Shown: one piece after another, positions 9,715-16,934 of the stretch
Layout of the letters: each line of letters begins with the position of its first letter
Position numbering within the stretch: the stretch's first letter is position 1
DNA from: Sedimentisphaerales bacterium
Lineage (GTDB): Bacteria > Planctomycetota > Phycisphaerae > Sedimentisphaerales > Anaerohalosphaeraceae
Direction: 5' to 3'
Assembly: GCA_016926155.1 (NCBI GenBank)
Contig: JAFGPC010000094.1
Coordinates: 1-41,761, forward strand
DNA length: 41,761 bases
The notes under the pieces: generated by a model
Database searches by the model: none
The model's input: only the letters and a program-made list of their open reading frames with translations
What the model was told of the DNA's origin: nothing
Program-made: the position numbers and the translations under genes

Positions 9715-9868
9715 GCACTGCTACATCGTGCCCAGTCAAGGCCCGCCAGAGCCCGCATGAAACACGCAAGCAGTGCCCCTTTCGCCGGGATGGCAAAGGG
9801 GCACCAACATCCGTGCGTTTTCATGCTTCAAAACTGGCGGTTCTGACTGAAACGCATTCGGTCAGTGC
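9715..9868. repeat. 154-bp imperfect palindrome with nested hairpins
   Basis: The arms pair around a centre near 9791. Matching blocks from outside inward are GCACTG/CAGTGC at both ends, AGTCA, CCGCCAG, GCATGAAA, CGCA, and an inner TGCCCCTTT/AAAGGGGCA stem around a short GC loop. The left arm can also fold alone, because GGGCACTGCT (9713-9722) is a perfect complement of AGCAGTGCCC (9769-9778). It lies between the divergent genes at 9007-9651 and 10005-11048. It could be a non-autonomous transposon with long terminal repeats, a recombination or transfer site, or a structured RNA. The symmetry is seen directly; the function is unknown. Confidence 0.8.
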
Positions 9869-9968
9869 AAATCGCTATTCAATTGTCTGTGATTCAGTAT
9901 ATCTAACGTGAAAGCCGATGTCAAAACGGATGTCTAATAATCAAAAAGTAGGGCAAAAGGTTGAAAAC

Positions 9969-9997
9969 TTTACCAATCACTGAAAAAAGTGTATAAT
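9969..9997 (+). promoter_or_regulatory. Promoter giving a probably leaderless mRNA
   Basis: A perfect TATAAT (9992-9997) is preceded after 17 bp by TTTACC (9969-9974). The expected start of transcription, 7-8 bp downstream, coincides with ATG 10005, and there is no Shine-Dalgarno sequence in between. The message for the next gene may therefore be leaderless. Confidence 0.55.
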
Positions 9998-10004
9998 CTA
10001 AACC

Positions 10005-11048
10005 ATGTTTATGGCTGATGAACATTTGAAATTACTTAAGCTTTTGCAGAGACACTTTGAGGAAGCAACAAGGCAGTTTCCTGGTTTAACCTTCGTTTCA
10101 GAAATACGGCCTAAAAAATCCCAAGAACCTCAAGTGCCAAAAGAATACCTACGTAATTCCCAAAATATTGTCAAATTTTGGGAACATAATGGAATAGATA
10201 AAAAAGGAAATCTTGTTATCGCAAGAAGGTGCTGGTTAATTAGGCCGAAAGGTGAAACTTGGAATAAGGACTCGGCTTATCGTAGGTTAAGGAAACTTGC
10301 CGAAGAAGGTATAAGCATTCTCCGATTTATTGACTATCTCAAAGAAGAACGTATCCAAAAAATGTCTCCCCATGATATTGAAATAATGAAAATGTATAGT
10401 CAGTCTGAGCCCATTTTTTTAGAAGGCGAAGAAGAATATAACCACATGAAATATGCGGCAGAGTGGATTTTGAGGTTACATCAACAAGTGAGAAATAACG
10501 TTTTCTGGAGTTCCTATGAATTACCTACCAAGTTCCGCTATGATTCTTGTTCTTGGATAGAGGATGTCTTCTATGAATCCACCCTATACTGCCAGCATAT
10601 GATGCATACCATGGAAGATTGTATGAAAGACCTTGGTGAAACACCGAAAGAAACAAAGCAGGAAAAAAAGATTGTCAAACAGAAAAAGCAAAAGAAGCGT
10701 CCAACTGCTGCTGAAATGGATAATCGCAATAGGTCCGTAGCAATGGCTGCAACAGATATAAAAATGAAATATGATAGATTACCTACAGTTTCAGAAATCA
10801 GTAAGAAGACAAAGCTTACTCATGACCAAATTTATGCAACAAAACCATATAAAGAGGGGGAAATAGCAAAACGGTCGGCCAAGTTAGCTACTGACATGAC
10901 TGGCGGTTGCATAGCATCTAGCGAACTGTTCAAAGACAAGTCTATTGAACACTCAAGGGCCAATAGACGAACAACGTCCGAGCAAATCGAACTGGAAGCT
11001 TTGATAGACCAGCAGGAAATTGACGACTCGAGTGATTCTGCCCCATAG
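10005..11048 (+). CDS. Hypothetical protein with C-terminal HTH-like region
   Basis: This is a 347-residue protein of unknown family. The N-terminal 200 residues are mixed and contain several Trp and Cys residues. A strongly basic linker (about 215-235, repeated KK and QKK) follows. Residues about 245-285 resemble a helix-turn-helix (LPTVSEISKKTKLTHDQIY), and an acidic tail ends the protein. Together this suggests DNA binding, perhaps control of the island's replication or excision genes, but that is inference. It is the first gene of the plus-strand module. The start has a TATAAT only 8 bp upstream and no ribosome site; a second ATG lies two codons further in (10011). Confidence 0.65.
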   Translation: MFMADEHLKLLKLLQRHFEEATRQFPGLTFVSEIRPKKSQEPQVPKEYLRNSQNIVKFWEHNGIDKKGNLVIARRCWLIRPKGETWNKDSAYRRLRKLAEEGISILRFIDYLKEERIQKMSPHDIEIMKMYSQSEPIFLEGEEEYNHMKYAAEWILRLHQQVRNNVFWSSYELPTKFRYDSCSWIEDVFYESTLYCQHMMHTMEDCMKDLGETPKETKQEKKIVKQKKQKKRPTAAEMDNRNRSVAMAATDIKMKYDRLPTVSEISKKTKLTHDQIYATKPYKEGEIAKRSAKLATDMTGGCIASSELFKDKSIEHSRANRRTTSEQIELEALIDQQEIDDSSDSAP

Positions 11049-11058
11049 CTAAACCATT

Positions 11059-11093
11059 ACTTGATAGACTTATCGAGTTTTATCAAGTTTTTA
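11059..11093 (+). terminator. Candidate terminator after the 10005-11048 gene
   Basis: ACTTGATA (11059-11066) and TATCAAGT (11081-11088) form a perfect 8-bp stem, followed by TTTTA. It lies 10 bp after the stop of the gene. The stem is AT-rich and therefore weak. Confidence 0.4.
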
Positions 11094-11255
11094 TCCAGTA
11101 GCCTCTAAAGTTCCTCCCTATCTAACCTCAACTTACTGAAGGATTAAACACGCAAAGTCCTCCCAATCACTGTCATTTTGTCAAATTCCAGACCATTACA
11201 GAGGCCATTAGGCCAAATAAAGCAAACATGTAAATTGAATGGAAAGGCGGACAAA

Positions 11256-11498
11256 ATGTCAAATAGGCAAACAACAAATCAAGTTTATCAACTCTGGGAC
11301 GCAAAAACATTCGGACAAAGACTTAGTCTCAGCAAGCGACAAATCTTTCGTTTGAACGCCTGTGGGAAGATACCTGCTCCTATCAGAATTGGAGGAAGCG
11401 TACGATGGTTATCGGAAGATATTACCGCATGGATCGACATGGGATGTCCTAACCGGCATGAATTCGAATCTAGGAAGGGGATAAATAATGTTGAATGA
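11256..11498 (+). CDS. AlpA-like helix-turn-helix protein
   Basis: This 80-residue protein is built around a MerR/AlpA-type winged helix-turn-helix (SLSKRQIFRLNACGKIPAPI, then IGGSVRW). That pattern is typical of prophage and satellite excisionases and AlpA regulators, which bend DNA for excision or switch on the integrase. The frame extends upstream to TTG 11178, but ATG 11256 has AAGGCGG about 7 bp before it and starts just ahead of the domain. It overlaps the primase gene by 11 bp, so the two are probably translated together. The domain is clear; whether it acts as excisionase or transcription factor is not. Confidence 0.8.
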   Translation: MSNRQTTNQVYQLWDAKTFGQRLSLSKRQIFRLNACGKIPAPIRIGGSVRWLSEDITAWIDMGCPNRHEFESRKGINNVE

Positions 11499-12438
11499 AC
11501 AAATAAATGTTATGGATCTGCTCGTTAGCCTTAGTCTGCAACCTACTGATGTTGGTGGGCAAATCCAAATTCCTTGTCCAAATTGCGGTGATAATAGGAA
11601 GCATTTTTATCTTGATCCGCACTCCGGGCTTGGGTACTGCCACAAGTGCCAGTGGAGCCCGAATGCTTACAAGCTCGTTGAAAAGCTCTCCCCCGGCAAG
11701 CAACCAGCAGACATCTTTAAGATTCTCGAACAGTTCGGCCTCCATGAATCTAACAAAACCCCACCCCCGAAGCCAAAATTACCAACCTATGAAGCCAAGG
11801 CACAACTTCGGCCAGCTACCGAAGAAGAGATCAACCAGCTTGCCCAGATCAAGAAGGTCAGTCCGGAAGCCCTGAAACTACTTCGGCCTCTCATGGAAGC
11901 CAATAACGATGTGATGGTTCTACCGGCTTGTGATCCGGGTAACGTGGATCTGCATTTTAAGCCTTGCGGCTATCTAAAGATTCGCATGGATGGGAAAATC
12001 TTTCGATGGAAAGACCCGAAAACAGACGAATGGAAAGAAGCAAAGTATCCTCAAGCTCCCGGCTCATGTCATGGGCTCTTAGGCTATCCGTGGTTGATGG
12101 ATCAGTTAGCCCTGGACAAGAAGGAAATTCTTATTACCGAAGCGTGGCGGGATATGCTCGCGGCGATAGAACAGGGGTATGTAGCTACGGCAAGTACCGG
12201 GGGAGCAAGCACCGGCTGGAACAAGCCGGACAAGGAGGCTTGGGGCAAGCTATTCTACGATACAGATGTTACTCTCATCTTCGACCAGGACGAGGCGGGC
12301 TTTCGTTGTTGTCGGAAGGCGGCTCAGAGGATTGCTATAGGAGGAGCCCGGTCGGTCCAGATTGCAACGCTACCCTATCCCCTACAGAAGTCGCATGGGA
12401 AAGACCTGCACGATTTTGTGAACGAGGAAAAACCGTAA
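11488..12438 (+). CDS. Zinc-ribbon/TOPRIM primase of the integrated element
   Basis: This 316-residue protein starts with a DnaG-type zinc ribbon: C30-x2-C33 and C51-x2-C54. A TOPRIM domain lies in the second half, with the acidic TEAWRDML segment and the metal-binding DQDEAG, followed by GKDLHDF. This is the short phage and satellite form of primase, which lays down RNA primers for the element's own replication. AGGAAGGGG precedes ATG 11488. The stop TAA shares one base with the helicase start (TAATG at 12436-12440). In P4-like elements primase and helicase are one polypeptide; here they are two coupled genes. The call is firm. Confidence 0.87.
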   Translation: MLNEQINVMDLLVSLSLQPTDVGGQIQIPCPNCGDNRKHFYLDPHSGLGYCHKCQWSPNAYKLVEKLSPGKQPADIFKILEQFGLHESNKTPPPKPKLPTYEAKAQLRPATEEEINQLAQIKKVSPEALKLLRPLMEANNDVMVLPACDPGNVDLHFKPCGYLKIRMDGKIFRWKDPKTDEWKEAKYPQAPGSCHGLLGYPWLMDQLALDKKEILITEAWRDMLAAIEQGYVATASTGGASTGWNKPDKEAWGKLFYDTDVTLIFDQDEAGFRCCRKAAQRIAIGGARSVQIATLPYPLQKSHGKDLHDFVNEEKP

Positions 12439-14009
12439 TGACTGCTTCTAATAAACAATCACGATTGTCCACTTTGATTGCTGCTGCTCAGCCTTTTTTG
12501 CTCTCGACTGTTGATGGGCAAAATCCCTGGGATTTTGAAAAACTACCCCTGGATGAATATGCCTGTCAGAACCATCCTTTTAAGGATGGCCGAATTGTCC
12601 TTGACAATGACCATCCAAGTACGATTGCCGAAAAGTTTTTCAAAATTGAATATGAGGAAGATGGTCGTATTCTACATCATGTTGTTTCCCTGAATACATG
12701 GTTTTTATATGAGAACGGCCAATACAGGGAAATTTCGGAAAAAGATCTGGAAAACCAGATTTGGCGAGTTTGCCAATCATATCAAATTTACCGAAATAAG
12801 AAAATAATTCGCCTAAAATTGACTATTTCATTAGTTCGAAGTATTGTGGCCGCTTTAGCTAGCCTATCGAAGATTGATGTCCCCTCAAACATTATTCCCC
12901 CAGCCTGGTTAAAAAAAGAAAATCAAACCAATCCAGACCAGATTCTCCCAATGGCTAATGGGCTCCTAGACCTATCCAAAGATACTCCCATTTTACTGCC
13001 TCAATCCCCGGGTTTTTTAACCACATTTTATTTGCCATACACATTTGAAAAAAATGTAACTGTACCAAAATTTGAGAATTTCTTGATTGAGATTACATGT
13101 GGCAATCATGAACTTGTGGAATTACTCATTCAATGGATGGGTTATTTACTCACTCGAGATCAGCGTGAACAGCGTTTTTTTCTTGGTTATGGCTCAGGAT
13201 CAAATGGAAAAGGAGTGTATAGCCATATTTGCACTGCTCTGGTTGGATCATTAAACGTTTCAAATGTCCCGCTTTCACGATTTAGCAATCCTTTTGCCAT
13301 AGGAGCGACTTTTGGTAAACGTCTAAATATTACCAACGAAGCATCACGAGAAATCGAACTTCATGCGGAATCTATACTGAAAGAATACACAGGGGGTGAC
13401 CGAATCAGTTTTGAACGAAAATATCGGGATCCTATTGATGATTTTCCAACGGCTAAAATGATGATTCTAACAAACGAATTACCACGATTTCGGGATCGTA
13501 GCGAGGGTGTCTGGCGTCGAGTAATCTTGTGCCCATTTAATGCGGTTATTCCCAAAGAAAAACAAAATAAACGCCTCAAAGAACAGCTTGAAGCGGAGCT
13601 TCCTGGTATTCTGAATCTGGCCATACTTGGATTGAAAAGTCTCCGAGAATCTGGTGGTTTCATCGAGCCAGCAGTATGTCGAGCAGCATTGGATGATTAT
13701 CGTCGGGAAGCAGATCCTATCCGTGCATTTCTGTTGGATAATTATGTACCCAGTTCAGAGTTGGATAAGGTGTACCGCGAGAAAATCTACAGGGAATTAT
13801 GCATTTATTGTGAGGAAAATGGGCATAAAAAACCAAGTGTTGTAACTCTTGGCAAGGAGATCAAACATCTATTTCCAAATGTTGATGCGAATGGACGAGA
13901 CTCTGTTCCTGATGAGAAAGGTAAAAGACAGCGATACTATTCAGGATTACAAAAGAAGGATGAACCTGACTGGAGTGAATATGGCGATGATGATCTCATT
14001 CCGGAGTGA
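12438..14009 (+). CDS. SF3/D5-family replicative helicase
   Basis: This 523-residue protein is related to the C-terminal part of P4 alpha and D5 proteins. The ATPase motifs are Walker A GSGSNGKG (252-259), Walker B-like KRLNITNEA ending near E301, motif C/sensor MMILTNELPRF with N346, and an arginine-finger candidate at RSEGVWRR (354-361). The N-terminal 200 residues match the D5_N-type region. It should assemble as a hexamer on the element's origin. The open frame reaches back to 11964, but that part overlaps the primase in another frame; ATG 12438, coupled to the primase stop, is the sensible start. The repeat cluster downstream is its likely binding site. Confidence 0.88.
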   Translation: MTASNKQSRLSTLIAAAQPFLLSTVDGQNPWDFEKLPLDEYACQNHPFKDGRIVLDNDHPSTIAEKFFKIEYEEDGRILHHVVSLNTWFLYENGQYREISEKDLENQIWRVCQSYQIYRNKKIIRLKLTISLVRSIVAALASLSKIDVPSNIIPPAWLKKENQTNPDQILPMANGLLDLSKDTPILLPQSPGFLTTFYLPYTFEKNVTVPKFENFLIEITCGNHELVELLIQWMGYLLTRDQREQRFFLGYGSGSNGKGVYSHICTALVGSLNVSNVPLSRFSNPFAIGATFGKRLNITNEASREIELHAESILKEYTGGDRISFERKYRDPIDDFPTAKMMILTNELPRFRDRSEGVWRRVILCPFNAVIPKEKQNKRLKEQLEAELPGILNLAILGLKSLRESGGFIEPAVCRAALDDYRREADPIRAFLLDNYVPSSELDKVYREKIYRELCIYCEENGHKKPSVVTLGKEIKHLFPNVDANGRDSVPDEKGKRQRYYSGLQKKDEPDWSEYGDDDLIPE

Positions 14010-14014
14010 AATGC

Positions 14015-14320
14015 GTCCAACATGTCCAGGAACGTCCATGATCAATCTCATTCTTTCTGGACGGGAAAACCTTGGTTTTTTGAATTTAAATTGGCTTTTT
14101 TGTGATTCTGTCCAGGATGTCCAGGTTAGATATAACAAATAGATATAAAAATAAATCGAAGTAGGTAAGAAGAAAAAGGAAGGGTATTAAGATGCATATA
14201 TATAAACAATGGGAAATAACATGGACAACTTGGACACTTGGACGGATCGCTTCTGATGATACCATAATCGCCGTTTTTTTTGTCCAGGTTGAGAAACCTC
14301 ATATTGGACGGCTCTTGGAC
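14015..14320. repeat. TGGAC/GTCCA repeat cluster, candidate replication origin
   Basis: Twelve copies of TGGAC or its complement lie in this gene-free gap of about 345 bp. GTCCA occurs at 14015, 14024, 14034, 14110, 14119 and 14282; TGGAC occurs at 14058, 14222, 14231, 14239, 14305 and 14316. Neighbouring copies are often 8-10 bp apart, about one helical turn, and many read GTCCAGG. An AT-rich stretch (14126-14220) sits in the middle. Less than one copy would be expected by chance in both strands. Its position directly after the SF3 helicase gene suggests iterons with an unwinding region. No gene is visible between 14010 and 14355. Confidence 0.7.
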
Positions 14321-14355
14321 GCTTAACAAATGTAGTCGAGCGGAATTCTGCTTCC

Positions 14356-14628
14356 ATGGATCATAAGAGCAAAAATATGATACCCTTAAACATACCCACT
14401 CCTGGGGAACCTAGGAGAATCACCCAATTTCCAGAAGTCTTGACGGAGGCAGAATTGATCGATTTCTTGCGTATTCGCGAGATCAGTAGTTCCAAAGATC
14501 CTCATAACGTAATCGAACATCTAAAACGGATGCGTGGCTTGCCCCGTCTGTCAATTTGTAACAAAGTGCTGTACCCACTGGAGGCAGTCCGGCAGTGGAT
14601 TGAGAAGGAAACTACCTATGGAAACTGA
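14356..14628 (+). CDS. Small HTH/excisionase-like protein
   Basis: This 90-residue protein contains LTEAELIDFLRIREI followed by LPRLSICNKVLYPLEAVRQWIE, the layout of the MerR-like HTH_17/excisionase fold (helix-turn-helix, then a wing, then a helix ending in xxWI). It lies between the candidate origin and the integrase, the usual place for an excisionase or recombination directionality factor. The start has no strong ribosome site; an alternative ATG eight codons further in (14380) would not remove the domain. With the protein at 11256-11498, the element has two such factors. Confidence 0.7.
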   Translation: MDHKSKNMIPLNIPTPGEPRRITQFPEVLTEAELIDFLRIREISSSKDPHNVIEHLKRMRGLPRLSICNKVLYPLEAVRQWIEKETTYGN

Positions 14629-14712
14629 TTTGACTGGCACACGTTTTTTTACCCTTTATAATGATCCCCGGATCAGCCCGAGCTGTTACCGGCATCAGAA
14701 AGGAGGTGAATT

Positions 14713-15927
14713 GTGAAAGTAATGGTAACACTCTGGCAAAGACCGTCCGCGAATGGCAAGCGGTTTACGTACTATCTGCTCTATACCGATGAGAATGGCC
14801 GACGGCGGCAGAAGTCACTTGGCCATGGCGACAGGCGGAGGGCGGAGAAACAGCGGGCTCAATTGGAACGGGAACTGCGGATGGGTGTTGTGGAACCGGA
14901 ATCCATGCGGCTTAGTGAGTTCTGGCAGGATTGGCTGAAACGAACGGGAGATCAGATAAGAGAAAGCACTCAAGTCGAGTATGCGACGGCGATGAAACAT
15001 TTTATTGAGGCAATTGGTGATATTGACTATCAGCAGATTGGTTTGCGTCATGCTGAGCGTTTCCTCCAGCTTCGCCTTGATCAAAAGGATAGTCCAGCCA
15101 CTGTGGGCAAGAAGCTTCGCGAATTGCGACGGATATTCCAACTGGCAACAGATCGGGGGCAATTGGAGAGCAATCCTCTTGCCAGAGTCAAACAGCCAAG
15201 GGTGCCCAAAAAGTCAGTGCGGACGTATTCCCAGAAGGAATGTGAGCAAATTCTGAGGGCTTCTCGGCAATGTCGTGAAAAATACGCTTTACGATGGGAC
15301 CTGCTTATCCCGCTCGCCCTTACCACAGCGATGCGTAAGAGCGAGCTTCTGAATCTGACCTGGGCAGATATTGACTTCGAGGCCCAAACCATTGAGGTCC
15401 GACCCAAAGCGGACACCATAGAGACGTGGCGTTGGGAGGTCAAGGATTCTGATTGCAGAACACTTCCGCTAACAGAGGAACTGATATCCTTGTTGACCGA
15501 GCACCAAGCCAATCAGAAACCTGGTTATCCGTATGTTTTTGTGCCCGCCCAGCGGTATGATCACATCCAGCAACTACGGACCAATGGCAAGTGGAGCTAC
15601 TCTGCTTCCCGGATCAAGGTCGTAAACAACTTTACCCAGCATTTTAAGCAGATATTGAAGAAGGCAAACGTGAGGCATGGCAAATTCCACGATCTTCGCT
15701 GTACCGCCCTCAGTAACCTGCTTGCTCAAGGACTCAGTCAACATGATGTGATGGTCATTGCTGGTCATGCCAAGTTTGACACCACCCAGAGGTTCTACCT
15801 TGCTGTAGCGGACGATCTGGTCAGTCGTGCAAGGCAAGCTGCGGAGAAAGTGGTCAGTAAAAGTCTGTTGCAATTCTGTTGCAGTGCCATTCCGGAGGGT
15901 TCCCATGAAAAAAGCTCCCAAACATAA
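14713..15927 (+). CDS. Tyrosine recombinase (integrase) of the island
   Basis: This 404-residue phage-type integrase has an N-terminal AP2-like arm-binding region, a SAM-like core-binding domain (about 65-160) and a catalytic domain. The catalytic set is R208 (AMRKSELL), K244, H326-x2-R329 (HDLR), H352 (GHA) and the nucleophile Y362. It starts at GTG 14713, decided by a near-perfect AGGAGGTGAA at 14701-14710. The gene points at the 3' end of tRNA-Asp, 27 bp beyond its stop, the usual arrangement for tRNA-integrating islands. It should catalyse integration into and, with an excisionase, excision from that tRNA gene. All catalytic residues are present. Confidence 0.93.
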   Translation: MKVMVTLWQRPSANGKRFTYYLLYTDENGRRRQKSLGHGDRRRAEKQRAQLERELRMGVVEPESMRLSEFWQDWLKRTGDQIRESTQVEYATAMKHFIEAIGDIDYQQIGLRHAERFLQLRLDQKDSPATVGKKLRELRRIFQLATDRGQLESNPLARVKQPRVPKKSVRTYSQKECEQILRASRQCREKYALRWDLLIPLALTTAMRKSELLNLTWADIDFEAQTIEVRPKADTIETWRWEVKDSDCRTLPLTEELISLLTEHQANQKPGYPYVFVPAQRYDHIQQLRTNGKWSYSASRIKVVNNFTQHFKQILKKANVRHGKFHDLRCTALSNLLAQGLSQHDVMVIAGHAKFDTTQRFYLAVADDLVSRARQAAEKVVSKSLLQFCCSAIPEGSHEKSSQT

Positions 15928-15954
15928 CTGCTTGGAAGCTTTAGACTTATGTAA

Positions 15955-16028
15955 CGAGGCCGAAGGGGCTCGAACCCTCAACCTTCGGATCGACAGTCCG
16001 ATGCTCTAACCAATTGAGCTACGGCCCC
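15955..16028 (-). tRNA. tRNA-Asp (anticodon GTC)
   Basis: The minus strand folds as a complete cloverleaf of 74 nt. The acceptor stem GGGGCCG pairs with CGGCCTC (one G-U), the D-arm is GCTC/GAGC, the anticodon stem TCGGA/TCCGA encloses loop CTGTCGA with anticodon GTC, and the T-loop is TTCGAGC. The discriminator base is G73, as expected for tRNA-Asp. CCA is not encoded. The 3' half is the likely attachment site of the adjacent integrase, and the gene appears intact after integration. Confidence 0.95.
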
Positions 16029-16047
16029 GAATATATTCAGACGCGTA

Positions 16048-16075
16048 ACTATAACCAACCTTTCCTGACTGTCAA
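16048..16075 (-). promoter_or_regulatory. Promoter of tRNA-Asp
   Basis: A perfect TTGACA (16075-16070) and TATAGT (16053-16048) are separated by 16 bp on the minus strand. The expected start lies about 12 bp before the mature tRNA 5' end at 16028. Confidence 0.75.
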
Positions 16076-16115
16076 GCGTTTTTCACTTAAAAGTCGCAAA
16101 ATTGCACTGTACGGA

Positions 16116-16934
16116 TCATATCAGATCGGCCGCCTTGTCCGGAATCCAGCCCCGATTCCCATCGGCCAACTCAATATGCCACCAGCCGGTCCGCTGCTCG
16201 ATAAGGTCAAACTCCGATCCGGCATGCAGGGACTCCTTGAATGCCTCGGCATAGGAAGCCCCATCCCCTTGCCGGGCTGTGATCGACTTGGCAATGATTA
16301 CTCCACTTCGAAAATGGTTCTCTATATAGTGATCGACCGCGACAGAACCGGCCATGCATAAGAAAATCATACCCAAGACAATCGAAGTAATGACGGTTCC
16401 TGGAATACGAGACCACCAGACTCGCGCTGTCAGCGCCAAGCAGCAAAAAGCGAAACACAAACAGGCCACAATAAATTTGGAGCGGGGAGAAAAATCATAA
16501 TGCCAGAAAAAGAGTCTCTGGAGAACCCGTTTCCGTGCCCGGGTCTGTACCTGGTCCACACTTTGGCTTCGCGCAAACATCAGATTTTTCTGAATGTCCG
16601 GATTGGTCGGGTCCAAGGCTTGGGCCCGACGATAATTAAGGATCGCCCTACCGATGTCGTCACTGAGCAAATATGCATTAGCCAGGTTATAGTATAATCC
16701 GGCGTTTCGGATACCTCCTTGTTCTATAATACTCTCATATCCAAGGACAGCCTGTTGATAGAGTTGACCCGCCGCCTGCGGATCATCAGTGATATTATTC
16801 GCCTGACGGAATGCATCATTGGCCTGTCGAAAAAGAGAATACAGATCTTGCTCATTCATCCTTGTAGCATAACAAGCCGGCATGCAAAGAATGGTGGCCA
16901 ATAAATATAGATTGAAAATGCTGCTTCGTCTCAT
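16116..16934 (-). CDS. batE: BatE-like TPR and SH3-domain membrane protein
   Basis: This 272-residue protein has a signal peptide, two to three TPR repeats (about 25-115, including GLYYNLANAYLLSDDIGRAI), two membrane helices in the middle (about 150-210) and a C-terminal bacterial SH3 domain (about 215-272, ending GNRGWIPDKAADLI). This is the usual BatE layout. TPRs and SH3 suggest a scaffold at the envelope that contacts other Bat proteins or the wall. Its ATG overlaps the BatD stop as ATGA, so translation is coupled. It is the last gene of the operon, and no clear terminator is seen before the tRNA. Confidence 0.85.
   Translation of the reverse strand: MRRSSIFNLYLLATILCMPACYATRMNEQDLYSLFRQANDAFRQANNITDDPQAAGQLYQQAVLGYESIIEQGGIRNAGLYYNLANAYLLSDDIGRAILNYRRAQALDPTNPDIQKNLMFARSQSVDQVQTRARKRVLQRLFFWHYDFSPRSKFIVACLCFAFCCLALTARVWWSRIPGTVITSIVLGMIFLCMAGSVAVDHYIENHFRSGVIIAKSITARQGDGASYAEAFKESLHAGSEFDLIEQRTGWWHIELADGNRGWIPDKAADLI

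Larger units (their letters stand above)
1..15970. mobile_element. Genomic island ending at tRNA-Asp (left end not seen)
   Basis: Integrase, two HTH factors, primase, helicase and an origin-like repeat cluster lie next to the 3' end of a tRNA gene, with restriction-like genes and an IS fragment further left as cargo. I looked for a second copy of the tRNA 3' segment (15955-15990) in the first 15 kb and found none, so the left attachment site is either outside the window or too diverged to see. The defence genes could belong to this element or to an older neighbouring insertion. Confidence 0.6.

Noticed and set aside
9715-9868. An integron attC site.
   Set aside because: The outer ends lack the conserved RYYYAAC/GTTRRRY core and no integron integrase is near.
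11964-12437. An upstream extension of the SF3 helicase frame.
   Set aside because: It overlaps the TOPRIM part of the primase in another frame and lacks domain character; the coupled ATG at 12438 is the natural start.
14126-14329. A minus-strand 67-codon frame in the repeat cluster.
   Set aside because: It runs through the TGGAC repeats and AT-rich core and shows no protein character.
15228-16076. A second attachment repeat of the tRNA within the integrase gene or the gap.
   Set aside because: No stretch outside the tRNA matches its 3' half; only the tRNA itself carries it.
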